Assembly (NCBI RefSeq): GCF_014195535.1
Contig: NZ_JACIBY010000002.1
Coordinates: 62,001 to 126,000 of the forward strand
DNA length: 64,000 nucleotides
Origin: Runella defluvii
GTDB taxonomy: Bacteria; Bacteroidota; Bacteroidia; Cytophagales; Spirosomataceae
Direction: 5' to 3'
In this document: positions 44,170 to 52,347 of the stretch, in pieces
Numbering within the stretch: the stretch's first letter is position 1
How the letters are laid out: the number at the start of each line of letters is the position of its first letter
Notes under the pieces: generated by a model
Told to the model about the DNA's origin: nothing
Seen by the model: the letters and a program-made list of their open reading frames with translations, nothing else
Database searches by the model: none
Program-made: the position numbers and the translations under genes

Positions 44170-45069
44170 TTAGAAAAGTACAAGTTGGTTTGCAAATTTT
44201 TGGTTACAAACTGTATTACTGTCTACGTAAATAGACATTTTTGTTCTTTGACATTTTGGTGTTTTTGAGAGAGACTCTTCGTACTCAATGGGTGACATCA
44301 TGTTTAGCTCCCAGTGGGGTCTATCCTGGTTATAAAGTTTAACATCTCTATCTAAGTGCTTGATGAGTTGTTGTAAAGTTTGAATATTTCGATGCGATAA
44401 ATATTCATTTTTTATAATTCCATTCAGGCGTTCACTATGGGAGTTTTCATAAACTGTATTAGCCATACTAATTTGAATGTTATTATCTTGGAGTAATTGC
44501 ACATATTCACTGAAAACATACTGAGTACCTTTGTCCGAATGGTGAATAAGCTGATTTAGCATTTGCCCTTTTCGAGTTTTAAGGGCCAGTTTTAATGCTC
44601 CTACATTTGCCAATGCAACCAATAAGGCTGAGGCATAATGGCCAATGATTTTTCTGGAATAAACATCCATAATTAGTACGATGTAAAAGAACCTGTCTAC
44701 TACCCAAAAGTAAGTAATGTCACTTACCCATAGTTGGTTAATATCATCGATTAAAAGCCCTTCTAACAAGTTTCTATACCGATTGCTTTTGGTTGAATAG
44801 GTCGTTCTACGATAGTTTTTAGCTTTTTCTATGCCTAAATTAGCCGACATAGCCAGAGTAATAAATCGGTCTCGACCCATGTTAACGGGCTTAACTTTGT
44901 GGTAGAGCTTTTTCAACCCTAACACAGGGTGTTTAATTCGCAATTGAGCAATTTGATTCAAAATTTCTTGTTCGTTGATAGTTGCCATCAACTCCTTAGT
45001 TTGATGTTGGGCATGTGCTTGTTTACTTGCTTTCTCTAACTCGTAGAGAGTTTTCATCGTTACTTTCAA
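44170..45069 (-). CDS. IS3-family transposase OrfB (DDE catalytic domain)
   Basis: 299 residues (TTG at 45069, in-frame ATG at 45057). N-terminal HTH_21-like region (IAQLRIKHPVLGLKKLYHKV), then the rve integrase core with D in WVSDITYFWV, D in IHHSDKGTQY and E in NSHSERLNGIIKNEY, the DDE triad. Normally made as a fusion with OrfA by -1 frameshifting in the upstream A8 run. Frame is intact. Confidence 0.92.
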   Translation of the reverse strand: MKVTMKTLYELEKASKQAHAQHQTKELMATINEQEILNQIAQLRIKHPVLGLKKLYHKVKPVNMGRDRFITLAMSANLGIEKAKNYRRTTYSTKSNRYRNLLEGLLIDDINQLWVSDITYFWVVDRFFYIVLIMDVYSRKIIGHYASALLVALANVGALKLALKTRKGQMLNQLIHHSDKGTQYVFSEYVQLLQDNNIQISMANTVYENSHSERLNGIIKNEYLSHRNIQTLQQLIKHLDRDVKLYNQDRPHWELNMMSPIEYEESLSKTPKCQRTKMSIYVDSNTVCNQKFANQLVLF

Positions 45070-45473
45070 GTCTTTTCTATGAGATTTGAAGTAATCGAAA
45101 GTGGGGTATTTGTACTTTTTTTTAGGTCAATTTTTAAGTCCGAAGAAGCTATTTCTATTAGCTTCTCTAAGTAGTCGATTTTTAATTGTTTTTGCCCAAT
45201 AATGCGCTCTAACTCCGCATTTCGTTCTAATAAAGCCTTCGTTTTTAGTGCTTCTGATTCCATTTCGATGACTAATCTTGTCGGTTTTTGGTAATGTTTA
45301 GAATACTGTTGTCGCCATCGGCATACACTTACAGCAGATACTTCGTATTGTCTGACAATATCAGCAATAGTAAGTAGGTTTGCATCTAATTGAGCAATGA
45401 TTTGTTTCTTAAAGTCAACACTGAAATGTCGAACAACCTTTGATAAATTCTTAGAATTGTGCAATTTGTCCAT
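45066..45473 (-). CDS. IS3-family transposase OrfA (DNA-binding)
   Basis: 135 residues: a helix-turn-helix of the HTH_8/InsE type (QLDANLLTIADIVRQYEVSAVSVCRWRQQY) then a coiled-coil-like helix with a leucine spacing (LLERNAELERIIGQKQLKIDYLEKLIE) for dimerisation. Overlaps OrfB by 4 bp in another frame. Recognises the element's terminal repeats. Confidence 0.9.
   Translation of the reverse strand: MDKLHNSKNLSKVVRHFSVDFKKQIIAQLDANLLTIADIVRQYEVSAVSVCRWRQQYSKHYQKPTRLVIEMESEALKTKALLERNAELERIIGQKQLKIDYLEKLIEIASSDLKIDLKKSTNTPLSITSNLIEKT
45116..45123 (-). promoter_or_regulatory. Programmed -1 frameshift site of the IS3 element
   Basis: Eight A in a row on the coding (minus) strand. The 0 frame reads CTA AAA AAA AGT; a -1 slip on the Lys codons enters the OrfB frame (AAG TAC AAA TAC ...), which stays open into OrfB. 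IS150-type elements use such A-runs to make the OrfAB transposase. Confidence 0.75.
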
Positions 45474-45567
45474 AGTTAATAGTTGATTTTGTGGTCAACC
45501 TATGCTAGGACAAGACAGTCCGTTAACTGTTATCCGTTAATTGTTATTCGCTGACATCAACCTCGTT

Positions 45568-45655
45568 AACAGATAACCAGTACACGGATAACAGATAACC
45601 AGTACACGGATAACAGATAACCAGTACACGGATAACGGATAACCAATACACAGAT
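45568..45655. repeat. Four tandem 22-bp repeats before the DUF2911 gene
   Basis: Units at 45568-45589, 45590-45611 and 45612-45633 are identical; the fourth (45634-45655) differs at 3 positions. Unit core: GATAACCAGTACACGG. The array ends 15 bp before the DUF2911 ATG and is part of the GTTATCnGTTAA palindrome family (related strings at 45521-45570). Confidence 0.85.
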
Positions 45656-45670
45656 AACCAATTCACAATT

Positions 45671-46219
45671 ATGAAAAATAGCTTAGTAATCATCGCTTTC
45701 GTACTTTTTGCTTGGGTGGGAGCGTCGGCCCAAGGGTTTCGCAACGTGGACAAAAGTCCGATGGATGCGGCTTACTTCCCTGACAACTTTGCCCATGACC
45801 GCAAAGGAGATGAAAAAGCCTTGGTGCGCATTTTGTACAGTCGCCCTGCGAAAAATGGCCGTGAAATTTTTGGGAAGCTCATTCCTTACGGTCAAGTTTG
45901 GCGGACGGGTGCCAATGAAAACACCGAAATTACGTTTTACCAAGATGCGACCCTCCAAGGCAAAAAAATCAAGGCGGGTACGTATTCCCTTTTTACCATT
46001 CCCAATGAAAACGAATGGGTAGTAATTTTGAACAAAGACCTCAACTATTGGGGGGCGTATCAGTACAAAGAAGCCAACGACGTGGCGCGTTTTACGGTGA
46101 GCCCGAAAAAATCAGACACGGTCATCGAAAATTTCTCTATTCAGTTTCCGAAAGGAACCAATGCCCTACTACGCATGGGCTGGGACACCACCGTGATTGA
46201 GTTACCCATTCAGTTTTAG
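45671..46219 (+). CDS. Secreted DUF2911 domain protein
   Basis: 182 residues with a signal peptide (1-20, ending GASAQG). The DUF2911 core is clear: RILYSRPAKNGREIFGKLIPYGQVWRTGANENTEITFYQDATLQGKKIKAGTYSLFTIP, ending in DTTVIELPIQF. Found mostly in Bacteroidota; a beta-sandwich of unknown function, probably periplasmic. Directly downstream of the 22-bp repeat array. Confidence 0.88.
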   Translation: MKNSLVIIAFVLFAWVGASAQGFRNVDKSPMDAAYFPDNFAHDRKGDEKALVRILYSRPAKNGREIFGKLIPYGQVWRTGANENTEITFYQDATLQGKKIKAGTYSLFTIPNENEWVVILNKDLNYWGAYQYKEANDVARFTVSPKKSDTVIENFSIQFPKGTNALLRMGWDTTVIELPIQF

Positions 46220-46258
46220 TTTTTCCTGCCAAGGCGTCGGAGACGCTAAACCTTTTTC

Positions 46259-46289
46259 GCCCCGACGGGATGTTGTCGGGGCTTTTTTT
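46259..46289 (+). terminator. Terminator after DUF2911
   Basis: GCCCCGAC (46259-46266) / GTCGGGGC (46275-46282), 8-nt loop, seven T. A GCGTC-GGA-GACGC hairpin precedes it (near 46233-46245). The same pair of hairpins recurs at 51487-51540. Confidence 0.85.
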
Positions 46290-46358
46290 GTAAATTTGTA
46301 GTAGGGTGATTGGTGGGCGTAACGTTATAAAAAGTACGGCGAAACTTTTGTAAATTTC

Positions 46359-46454
46359 GATGGTGCGAGCGTCCCCGCTCGTACCCCTTATTTGCAGGCT
46401 TCCAGCCTTCTATTACCAAACTAGGCCCGAAGCATTGAAATGGTTCGCGCTGTC
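46359..46454. repeat. 115-bp palindromic element, copy 1 (degraded)
   Basis: Starts GATGGTGCGAGCGTCCCCGC and contains CAGGCTTCCAGCCTTC, ends TTCGCGCTGTC. It lacks part of the central hairpin and the AGTCAGCACAAGCGAAACGC section of copies 2-4. The rest of the 46290-46588 gap holds no gene. Confidence 0.7.
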
Positions 46455-46588
46455 GGCGGTAGCAATGGCCAGACGATTCTTTCCCAAAATCTGAACACCG
46501 TCATTTTGGCTACAACCTAACTCAATACAGCTACACACAAAAGATAAAACCTATTGAAATTTGTGCCATCAAATTAAAACAAAAAAAT

Positions 46589-47044
46589 ATGAGCACAATT
46601 ATCAACGTTCCTACACGGAACACCGACAGCAAACTCAGCAGCATCAAAGGAGCACATGTTGCACTACGAGTTCCAGACTTTGAAGCCAGTAAAAGATGGT
46701 ACACCGAAAAGTTAGACTTCAGGGTAGTCCATGAATGGCCTTTTGGAGACTTACAACTGGCTTATCTGGCCCCCGCTAACGATGATAATTTTTGGATTGA
46801 ATTATTAGCTGGTGCCAATCCTGCTCCTCAACAAAAATTCACAGACCTTAATGAAAGCCTGCATCCTGAAGGTTATCATCATTTTTGCCTAAATGTAGAT
46901 AGCGTTGATGAAACGCTTGCTGAACTTACATCCCGTGGCGTAACGATCGTAGGCGAACCTTTCAACCTGCCTGCCATCGGCAAGCGGCTGGCGTTCTTCT
47001 CAGACCTTGACGGCAATTTAATCGAATTGGCAGAAACGTTATAA
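46589..47044 (+). CDS. VOC family protein (glyoxalase/bleomycin resistance type)
   Basis: 151 residues. One VOC module: GAHVALRVPDFEASKRWYTEKLDFRVV, then HHFCLNVDSVDETLAELTSRGV and FFSDLDGNLIELAE, with the usual first His and final Glu metal ligands. No signal peptide, so cytoplasmic. Substrate unknown. First gene of the accessory zone. Confidence 0.85.
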   Translation: MSTIINVPTRNTDSKLSSIKGAHVALRVPDFEASKRWYTEKLDFRVVHEWPFGDLQLAYLAPANDDNFWIELLAGANPAPQQKFTDLNESLHPEGYHHFCLNVDSVDETLAELTSRGVTIVGEPFNLPAIGKRLAFFSDLDGNLIELAETL

Positions 47045-47286
47045 AGTCAAAGAAAAAAGTCGCACAGGCCATACTGCAATTGGCAGAGACAGAAAACCCA
47101 CCATAGGGTTTTAAACCTTATAAAATGACATAAAAATTAATCATGTTCGTGCTGCGAATGGGTATTTGCCCGTTGGCAGTACGAGCACAAAGCCAGAAAA
47201 GTATGAGCAACAAACAACGTTTTTTTGTTACACTTTATTTTGAGAATATTTTCAATTCCGCTAAGCCTTATTTTTAAATTTGCAAG

Positions 47287-48204
47287 ATGAAATCGAAACA
47301 AAAAACACCACTAAGTTTCAGCTCTATATCAGCATTACAAACGGCTTTAGGACTGCCCAAACCGTTGCACCCATTGGTTAGTTTAGTAAACTATTCCGAC
47401 ATAAAACTACCCGATGAAGAAATCCCCAAATTGCTGGTGTTGGATTTTTATAAAATCTCTTTCAAGTTCAATTTCGCGGGAAAAATTAAATACGGGCAAG
47501 GTTATTATGACTTCGCCGAAGGCGGGCTTTGTTTTTATTCGCCCCACCAGGTCATTTCAAGTGCTGAAGATGGTATTGATTACTCGGGATATACATTGCT
47601 TTTTCACCCTGATTTTATCCGTCACTCGCCCATAGGGGGAAAAATAAAAAATTACGGTTTCTTTAATTATGATGCCAATGAAGGTTTATACGTTTCTGAT
47701 AAAGAAAAACGAACTTTAATATCTGTCTTCGAAAACATAAAAGATGAATTAAGCAATTCAATTGACGAGTTTAGCCAAGAGGTTTTAGTTTCTCACATTG
47801 AAGTATTACTCAACCTGAGCAGCCGCTTCTATAAACGACAGTTTATAACAAGAAGAACGGTAAACAATGATTTGCTGATAAAAATGGAAAAGTTACTGAA
47901 TAACTACTTTGACAATGCGGACGCCCTTCAAAACGGTTTACCTACTGTTGAATACATTGCTAGTCAGCTACATGTTTCCCCACGATATTTAAGTGATATG
48001 TTACGTTCCTTCACAGGACAGAATGCACAACAACATATTCATGAAAAGTTGATTGAAAAAGCCAAAACATATCTTACTGCTACACAATTATCAGTCTCCG
48101 AAATTGCCTATCAATTAGGTTTTGAACATTCACAAAGTTTTAACAAATTATTTAAGAAAAAAACAAATGTGACGCCAATTGAGTATAAAAAGTCGCTGAA
48201 TTGA
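47287..48204 (+). CDS. AraC family transcriptional regulator
   Basis: 305 residues. N-terminal cupin-like sensor (about 20-190) and a C-terminal AraC double HTH (about 205-305; VEYIASQLHVSPRYLSDMLRSFTGQNAQQHIHEKLIEKAKTYL then LSVSEIAYQLGFEHSQSFNKLFKKKTNVTP). The gene stands alone behind VOC and ahead of an SDR; regulators of this class often control a neighbouring SDR or aldo-keto reductase, so the SDR at 48538 is a candidate target. Confidence 0.87.
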   Translation: MKSKQKTPLSFSSISALQTALGLPKPLHPLVSLVNYSDIKLPDEEIPKLLVLDFYKISFKFNFAGKIKYGQGYYDFAEGGLCFYSPHQVISSAEDGIDYSGYTLLFHPDFIRHSPIGGKIKNYGFFNYDANEGLYVSDKEKRTLISVFENIKDELSNSIDEFSQEVLVSHIEVLLNLSSRFYKRQFITRRTVNNDLLIKMEKLLNNYFDNADALQNGLPTVEYIASQLHVSPRYLSDMLRSFTGQNAQQHIHEKLIEKAKTYLTATQLSVSEIAYQLGFEHSQSFNKLFKKKTNVTPIEYKKSLN

Positions 48205-48354
48205 TATTAAGAACATCAAACAGTTTATAACCGAATAGCTTAAAACGGCCAATTATTTTGATACAGAAAACACCTGTTATATTATTTGGATGCTACTTTT
48301 ATTGAAGCCTTTATCGAGTATAAAATACAAACAAAATTGGTTAAACTTATTTTC

Positions 48355-48379
48355 GATGGTGCAGAACGCTCGCACTATC
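48355..48379. repeat. Solo end pair of the 115-bp palindromic element
   Basis: GATGGTGC joined directly to GAACGCTCGCACTATC: both terminal repeats with the whole centre missing. This is a deletion derivative of the same family. The surrounding 48205-48354 gap holds no supported gene. Confidence 0.65.
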
Positions 48380-48398
48380 GGCTGATTAATACAATTTC

Positions 48399-48430
48399 AA
48401 AAAAGTAAATCATGATTGGTTTACTTTTTT
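48399..48430 (+). terminator. Terminator, AAAAAAGTAAA hairpin
   Basis: AAAAAAGTAAA (48399-48409) / TTTACTTTTTT (48420-48430), perfect 11-bp arms, 10-nt loop, ending in T. It isolates the SDR gene from upstream transcription. Confidence 0.75.
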
Positions 48431-48537
48431 TGCTCCCCACCCCTTGAGCTTCTCACCAAACAAATTTGGACTTTTCGGAAAACCTCTCCCCCACTGCACT
48501 TGCCTACTTTTGTGTCATCATTTAAAAACAAAAAATC

Positions 48538-49347
48538 ATGACAAAGACAGTATTGGTAACAGGAGCTTCGGCAGGAATTGGTAAAGCAACCGCAATCTAT
48601 TTAGCACAAAATGGCTACAATGTGTATGGTGCTGCCCGCAGAACAGAAAAAATGCAAGACTTAAAAAGTTACGGAATTAAGCCAATTTCGTTGGATGTTA
48701 CAAAAGATGAAAGCATCTTAGCCTGTGTTGAGCAAATTTCCAAAGAAGCAGGAAGTATCGACATTTTGATAAACAATGCAGGTTTTGGTTCGTCAGGTGC
48801 AATTGAAGACGTATCAATGGAAGATGCACGTTACCAATTAGAGGTAAATGTCTTTGGCGCAATGCGTTTAACGCAATTGGTGCTCCCCAAAATGCGACAA
48901 AACAAGTACGGAAAAGTAATCAATATTTCTTCCATTGGTGGAAAAATCGCCTTTCCGATGGCAGGATGGTATCACGCAAGCAAGTTTGCAATTGAAGCAT
49001 TGAGCGATAGCTTACGATTGGAAGTAAAGTCATTCGGAATTGATGTAATTGTGATTGAACCAGGCGGAATAAAGTCGGAATGGGCAGATGTTGCCAACCA
49101 AACATTGAAACGTACTTCATCCAACACGATTTACAAAGAAATGGCCGATAGTTTAGAAAAATTAAATGCAAGCGATAATTTTCCAGAACCTATTGTCATT
49201 GCCAAACTGATAAAAGAAAGCATTGAAGCTAAAAGTCCGAAAACACGGTATTCGGGGGGCTTTAATGCAAAACAAATTTTAACTGCTCGAAAAATCGTTT
49301 CTGATAAGGTATTGGATAAAATAATTATGAATCAATTTAAAGGCTAG
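48538..49347 (+). CDS. SDR family oxidoreductase
   Basis: 269 residues. Classical short-chain dehydrogenase: TGASAGIGKATA nucleotide loop, NNAGFGSSGAIEDV, catalytic Ser (NISSIGGKIAF) and Y-x3-K in WYHASKFAIEAL. Reduces or oxidises small carbonyls; substrate unknown. A TACTTTTG -7 box at 48505-48512 lies 25 bp before the ATG. Cotranscribed with the AraC gene 5 bp downstream. Confidence 0.9.
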   Translation: MTKTVLVTGASAGIGKATAIYLAQNGYNVYGAARRTEKMQDLKSYGIKPISLDVTKDESILACVEQISKEAGSIDILINNAGFGSSGAIEDVSMEDARYQLEVNVFGAMRLTQLVLPKMRQNKYGKVINISSIGGKIAFPMAGWYHASKFAIEALSDSLRLEVKSFGIDVIVIEPGGIKSEWADVANQTLKRTSSNTIYKEMADSLEKLNASDNFPEPIVIAKLIKESIEAKSPKTRYSGGFNAKQILTARKIVSDKVLDKIIMNQFKG

Positions 49348-49351
49348 TACA

Positions 49352-50158
49352 ATGAGAGATTTAGTAAAACATAATATCGTATTATTCTCCTCACTCACAG
49401 GAGAATTTTCGCATGACCCTTTCGTATCCGAGCATTGGCTGGTCTTTATTGTATCGGGCTTTTCAGAAGTATTTTCACCCGAAGGAGTCATTTCTCACCC
49501 TCCAGGGACATTGGGTTTGGTACGAAAAAATCAATTGGTAAAAACTGTAAAAAAAGCCGATGGAGAAAAACCGTTTAAATCCATCAGCATTTGTATTGAT
49601 TACCAAACATTAAAAAGATTTAGTGATCAATATGACGTAAAAGCAGACGGAGTCTATTTGGGTGAGCCAAATATCGCAATAGAAAATGATGCGTTTATGA
49701 AAGCCTATTTCAATTCGCTTATGCCGTATTTTTCTCAACCCGAAAAACTGACGCCAATTTTAGCCCAAATAAAAACGACCGAAATAATTGAAATACTGCT
49801 TCAAAAACCAGCCATGAAAAACTTTTTGTTTGATTTTAGCGAACCCCATAAAATTGATTTAGAAGCGTATATGAACAGGTATTTTTCATACAATGTTCCT
49901 ATTACGCAATTCGCTCAGCTCACAGGTCGCAGCATTTCATCGTTTAAAAGGGATTTTACGAAGATATTCAACGCAACTCCCGAAAAATGGCTACAAAAAC
50001 GTCGGTTGGAGATGGCCTATTTTCTTATCGCACAAAAGGACAGAAAGCCATCTGATGTGTATTTGGAGGTTGGTTTTGAAAATTTATCGCATTTTTCAAC
50101 AGCTTTCAAAAGAGAGTTTGGGGTAAATGCTTCTTCAATTTATGCGATATATCAGTAA
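49352..50158 (+). CDS. AraC family transcriptional regulator (short)
   Basis: 268 residues. N-terminal sensor (HDPFVSEHWLVFIVSGFSEVFSP, cupin-like) to about 150 and an AraC DNA-binding domain at about 165-268 (VPITQFAQLTGRSISSFKRDFTKIFNATPEKWLQKRRLEMA and DVYLEVGFENLSHFSTAFKREFG). It starts 4 bp after the SDR stop, so it probably regulates its own operon. Confidence 0.87.
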   Translation: MRDLVKHNIVLFSSLTGEFSHDPFVSEHWLVFIVSGFSEVFSPEGVISHPPGTLGLVRKNQLVKTVKKADGEKPFKSISICIDYQTLKRFSDQYDVKADGVYLGEPNIAIENDAFMKAYFNSLMPYFSQPEKLTPILAQIKTTEIIEILLQKPAMKNFLFDFSEPHKIDLEAYMNRYFSYNVPITQFAQLTGRSISSFKRDFTKIFNATPEKWLQKRRLEMAYFLIAQKDRKPSDVYLEVGFENLSHFSTAFKREFGVNASSIYAIYQ

Positions 50159-50245
50159 AAATGATGTTGATACCCTAAACTACGGCATCAATAACCTACT
50201 TCAAACCCATTCTTCCTCTATTCATTACATCATTTTGAACATTTC

Positions 50246-50360
50246 GACAGTGCGAGCGTCCCCGCTCGTACCCCTTTATTTACAGGCTTCTAGCCTTGCC
50301 ATTACCGAAATAGGCTAGAAGCCTGTAAATAGTCAGCACAAGCGAAACGCTCGCGCTATC
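50246..50360. repeat. 115-bp palindromic element, copy 2
   Basis: Terminal repeats GACAGTGCGAGCG and CGCTCGCGCTATC. Centre: a perfect 19-bp inverted repeat, 50278-50296 against 50312-50330 (core TTTACAGGCTTCTAGCCT). Placed between the AraC gene and the leader of the transporter gene. Confidence 0.8.
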
Positions 50361-50458
50361 AGCTTTATTACTTCCCCAAAAATCGTTACCTTCGCCTCAT
50401 TCAATTTTTTGTTTATGTATCCTTCTACATTTTCAAGCTTACTTCCTCCGCCAGTAGC

Positions 50459-50557
50459 CTGCTAAACTAAGCAGTCTGTTTGGGTTTTGAGTCCATTCTT
50501 CTTCGGAAGAAGCGTGTTTGTATTGCCTATTGGCAAGCCCGCTCGGTTGTTTAGTTT
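50459..50557 (+). promoter_or_regulatory. Candidate structured 5' leader of the EamA transporter gene
   Basis: Three small stable hairpins in a row: CTGCT/AGCAG (50459-50474), TTCTTC-TTCG-GAAGAA (50496-50511, a UUCG tetraloop) and TTGCC-TATT-GGCAA (50523-50536). A later TTAGTTT (50551-50557) can pair with AAACTAA (50464-50470), competing with the first hairpin. No match to a known riboswitch class was recognised. The gap to the ATG is 50 bp. Confidence 0.35.
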
Positions 50558-50607
50558 CTGCCCATACACGCAGTTTTTATTGTATTCATCGCTAGACAAT
50601 CTTTTTT

Positions 50608-51477
50608 ATGACTAAATACATTTTGATGGTACTAACGGGCGCTGTTAGTTACGGAATTCTGTCTTCTTTTGTTAAGTTGGCCTACGGCTACGGGTATCAT
50701 TCGGCCGAAATCGCGTTTTTACAAGCCCTGCTCGGGGCGTTACTTTTGCTAGGCGTATGGGGGGCATCGGGCAAACCTAATGCTTCCCGTTCCCAAATTC
50801 CGTTGTTGCTCGTGGCGGGGGCGGCTATTGGAGCGGCTACTTTTTTGTACTACCTATCGGTCAAGTACATTCCCGCCTCCGTCGCTATCGTGTTGTTGAT
50901 GCAGTTTACGTGGTTTAGTTTATTGCTCGAATGGCTATTCTTCCGCAAACGACCTTTACTTTCCGAAGGCATCATTACGGTTGTTATTTTAGGGGGCAGC
51001 GTATTGGCGAGTGGGTTACTCGCGCAAGGGCCGTTTTTGTTGTCGTTGCGCGGAGTTGTTATTGTGCTCTGCGCCTCGGTGGTATATGCCCTTTACATTG
51101 TCATCAACAGTCGAGCCGACAAAGCAACTTCGTGGCAAGCCAAAAGCGCCTGGATGATGATTGGCTCGGCGGTCGCGATATTTTTGATGAACTTCCACAG
51201 CCTTGTGTTTGAAAACCACTTCGGCCTAGGTCTGCTCAAATGGGGGGTATTTTTAGCATTTTTCGGTACGGTATTACCCCCTATTCTCTTTGCCATCGGT
51301 ATGCCCAAAATTGGTGCTTCGACGAGCGGTTTGGTACTTACTGCCGAGCTGCCCGTAGCGGTATTGACGGCACATTTTTTGCTCAAAGAACCCATCAGTT
51401 TCTCGCAACTAATGGGCATCGCTCTCATGCTAGGCTCCCTGATTGCCTTGAATCGGGTAACTCGTCAAAAGCAGTGA
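50608..51477 (+). CDS. EamA/DMT-family transporter
   Basis: 289 residues with ten hydrophobic helices in two halves of five (EamA duplication; TKYILMVLTGAVSYGILSSF and WGVFLAFFGTVLPPILFAIG). Typical DMT drug/metabolite exporter or amino-acid exporter; substrate unknown. The preceding 250 bp contain a palindromic element copy and a possible structured leader. Confidence 0.87.
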   Translation: MTKYILMVLTGAVSYGILSSFVKLAYGYGYHSAEIAFLQALLGALLLLGVWGASGKPNASRSQIPLLLVAGAAIGAATFLYYLSVKYIPASVAIVLLMQFTWFSLLLEWLFFRKRPLLSEGIITVVILGGSVLASGLLAQGPFLLSLRGVVIVLCASVVYALYIVINSRADKATSWQAKSAWMMIGSAVAIFLMNFHSLVFENHFGLGLLKWGVFLAFFGTVLPPILFAIGMPKIGASTSGLVLTAELPVAVLTAHFLLKEPISFSQLMGIALMLGSLIALNRVTRQKQ

Positions 51478-51513
51478 ATTCGTTTCCATGGCGTCAAAGA
51501 CGCTAGGTTGTTT

Positions 51514-51535
51514 CGCCCCGACGGATGTCGGGGCG
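51514..51535 (+). terminator. Possible terminator after the EamA gene
   Basis: CGCCCCGAC (51514-51522) / GTCGGGGCG (51527-51535), 4-nt loop, without a T run. Same composite of hairpins as at 46226-46289, so it may also be a dispersed repeat. Confidence 0.5.
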
Positions 51536-51545
51536 AGTGACGTTT

Positions 51546-51659
51546 GATGGTGCGAGCGTCCCCGCTCGTATCCCTTATTTACAGGCATCTAGCCTTGCTA
51601 TTGACAAAATAGGCTAGAAGCCTTGGAATAGTCAGCACAAGCGAAACGCTCGCGCTATC
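51546..51659. repeat. 115-bp palindromic element, copy 3
   Basis: GATGGTGCGAGCG at the left and CGCTCGCGCTATC at the right end; centre CATCTAGCCT / AGGCTAGAAG. Almost identical, in the same orientation, to copy 4 at 52867; the pair brackets two unknown genes. Confidence 0.8.
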
Positions 51660-51757
51660 GGCAGTTTCGCGAATACCCCTATATTTGTCTAGTTGTACGA
51701 AACGGCTGTATAGTTGGGGTTTCGTATATTTTTGAGTGCATATTAAGTGACAACTGT

Positions 51758-52183
51758 ATGACAATAGAAGGTTTTGGAAATATTGAATTTAATAAGAGAG
51801 ACAAAGAGTGGTTTGGACTTATAGATAATATTTGCCCAGGCAACAAAGTCGAACTAAGTATTTCTGTTGAGAATATTGACCAAGACCTAAATAAAAAAAT
51901 TGAATTAGTCAAAAAATTTGCCGCTGACTATGAGGCTATTGCAGCCAATTTTTACGACTTCGCTTACAAAAAATACAAGAATACAGAATTTGAAGTGACA
52001 AGAAACGAAATAGAGAAAATGTATTTTTTGGCTGCTATAAATTTGAAAGATGACAACGAAACATGGTGGTTGACACTAGCCCCCTCTTTTAATGTGACTT
52101 CGATTTACAATCATTTTTTGCGTTTTACGACGCAAAACAGAAAAATTATTTGGGCAAATTTTGATTTAACAACGGACTCATAA
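51758..52183 (+). CDS. Unknown AT-rich gene (141 aa)
   Basis: 141 residues, AT-rich compared with its flanks. Sequence starts MTIEGFGNIEFNKRDKEWFGLIDNICPGNKVELSISVENIDQ and has a strand-rich character with helix near KKIELVKKFAADYEAI. It resembles small immunity-like or DUF2262-type proteins in architecture only; no family is claimed. The gene lies between two direct copies of the palindromic element. Confidence 0.6.
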   Translation: MTIEGFGNIEFNKRDKEWFGLIDNICPGNKVELSISVENIDQDLNKKIELVKKFAADYEAIAANFYDFAYKKYKNTEFEVTRNEIEKMYFLAAINLKDDNETWWLTLAPSFNVTSIYNHFLRFTTQNRKIIWANFDLTTDS

Positions 52184-52347
52184 CACGGGTTTTACGTTAG
52201 GCAGGGTGGCGTGCAAACTTAGAGCTTTGTGTTTCTATTCAAGTTCAGTGCTGGTTAATACCGAAAGATTTCTGGATGCTCCGAAACCCGCCCAATCACA
52301 AAGCCCGAAATCATTATGCTGCACTATTGGACGACCGAACAGATAAG

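Larger units (their letters stand above)
44126..45517 (-). mobile_element. IS3-family insertion sequence, 1392 bp, intact
   Basis: Ends read TGTCTTGTCCT...AGGACAAGACA, with inverted repeats that continue inward as ATAGGTTGAC. A 3-bp target duplication GTC flanks it (44123-44125 and 45518-45520). It contains two overlapping ORFs for OrfA and OrfB on the minus strand and an A8 slippery run between them. All catalytic residues are present, so it may still be mobile. It lies in the gap between the M28 and DUF2911 genes without breaking either. Confidence 0.9.

Noticed and set aside
45568-45655. 22-bp tandem repeats as CRISPR
   Set aside because: Units are contiguous with no spacers and no cas genes are present.
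52276-52347. Upstream extension (MLRNPPNHKARNHY...) of the 52348 gene
   Set aside because: The stretch lies within a palindromic intergenic element; the ATG at 52348 begins a better protein.
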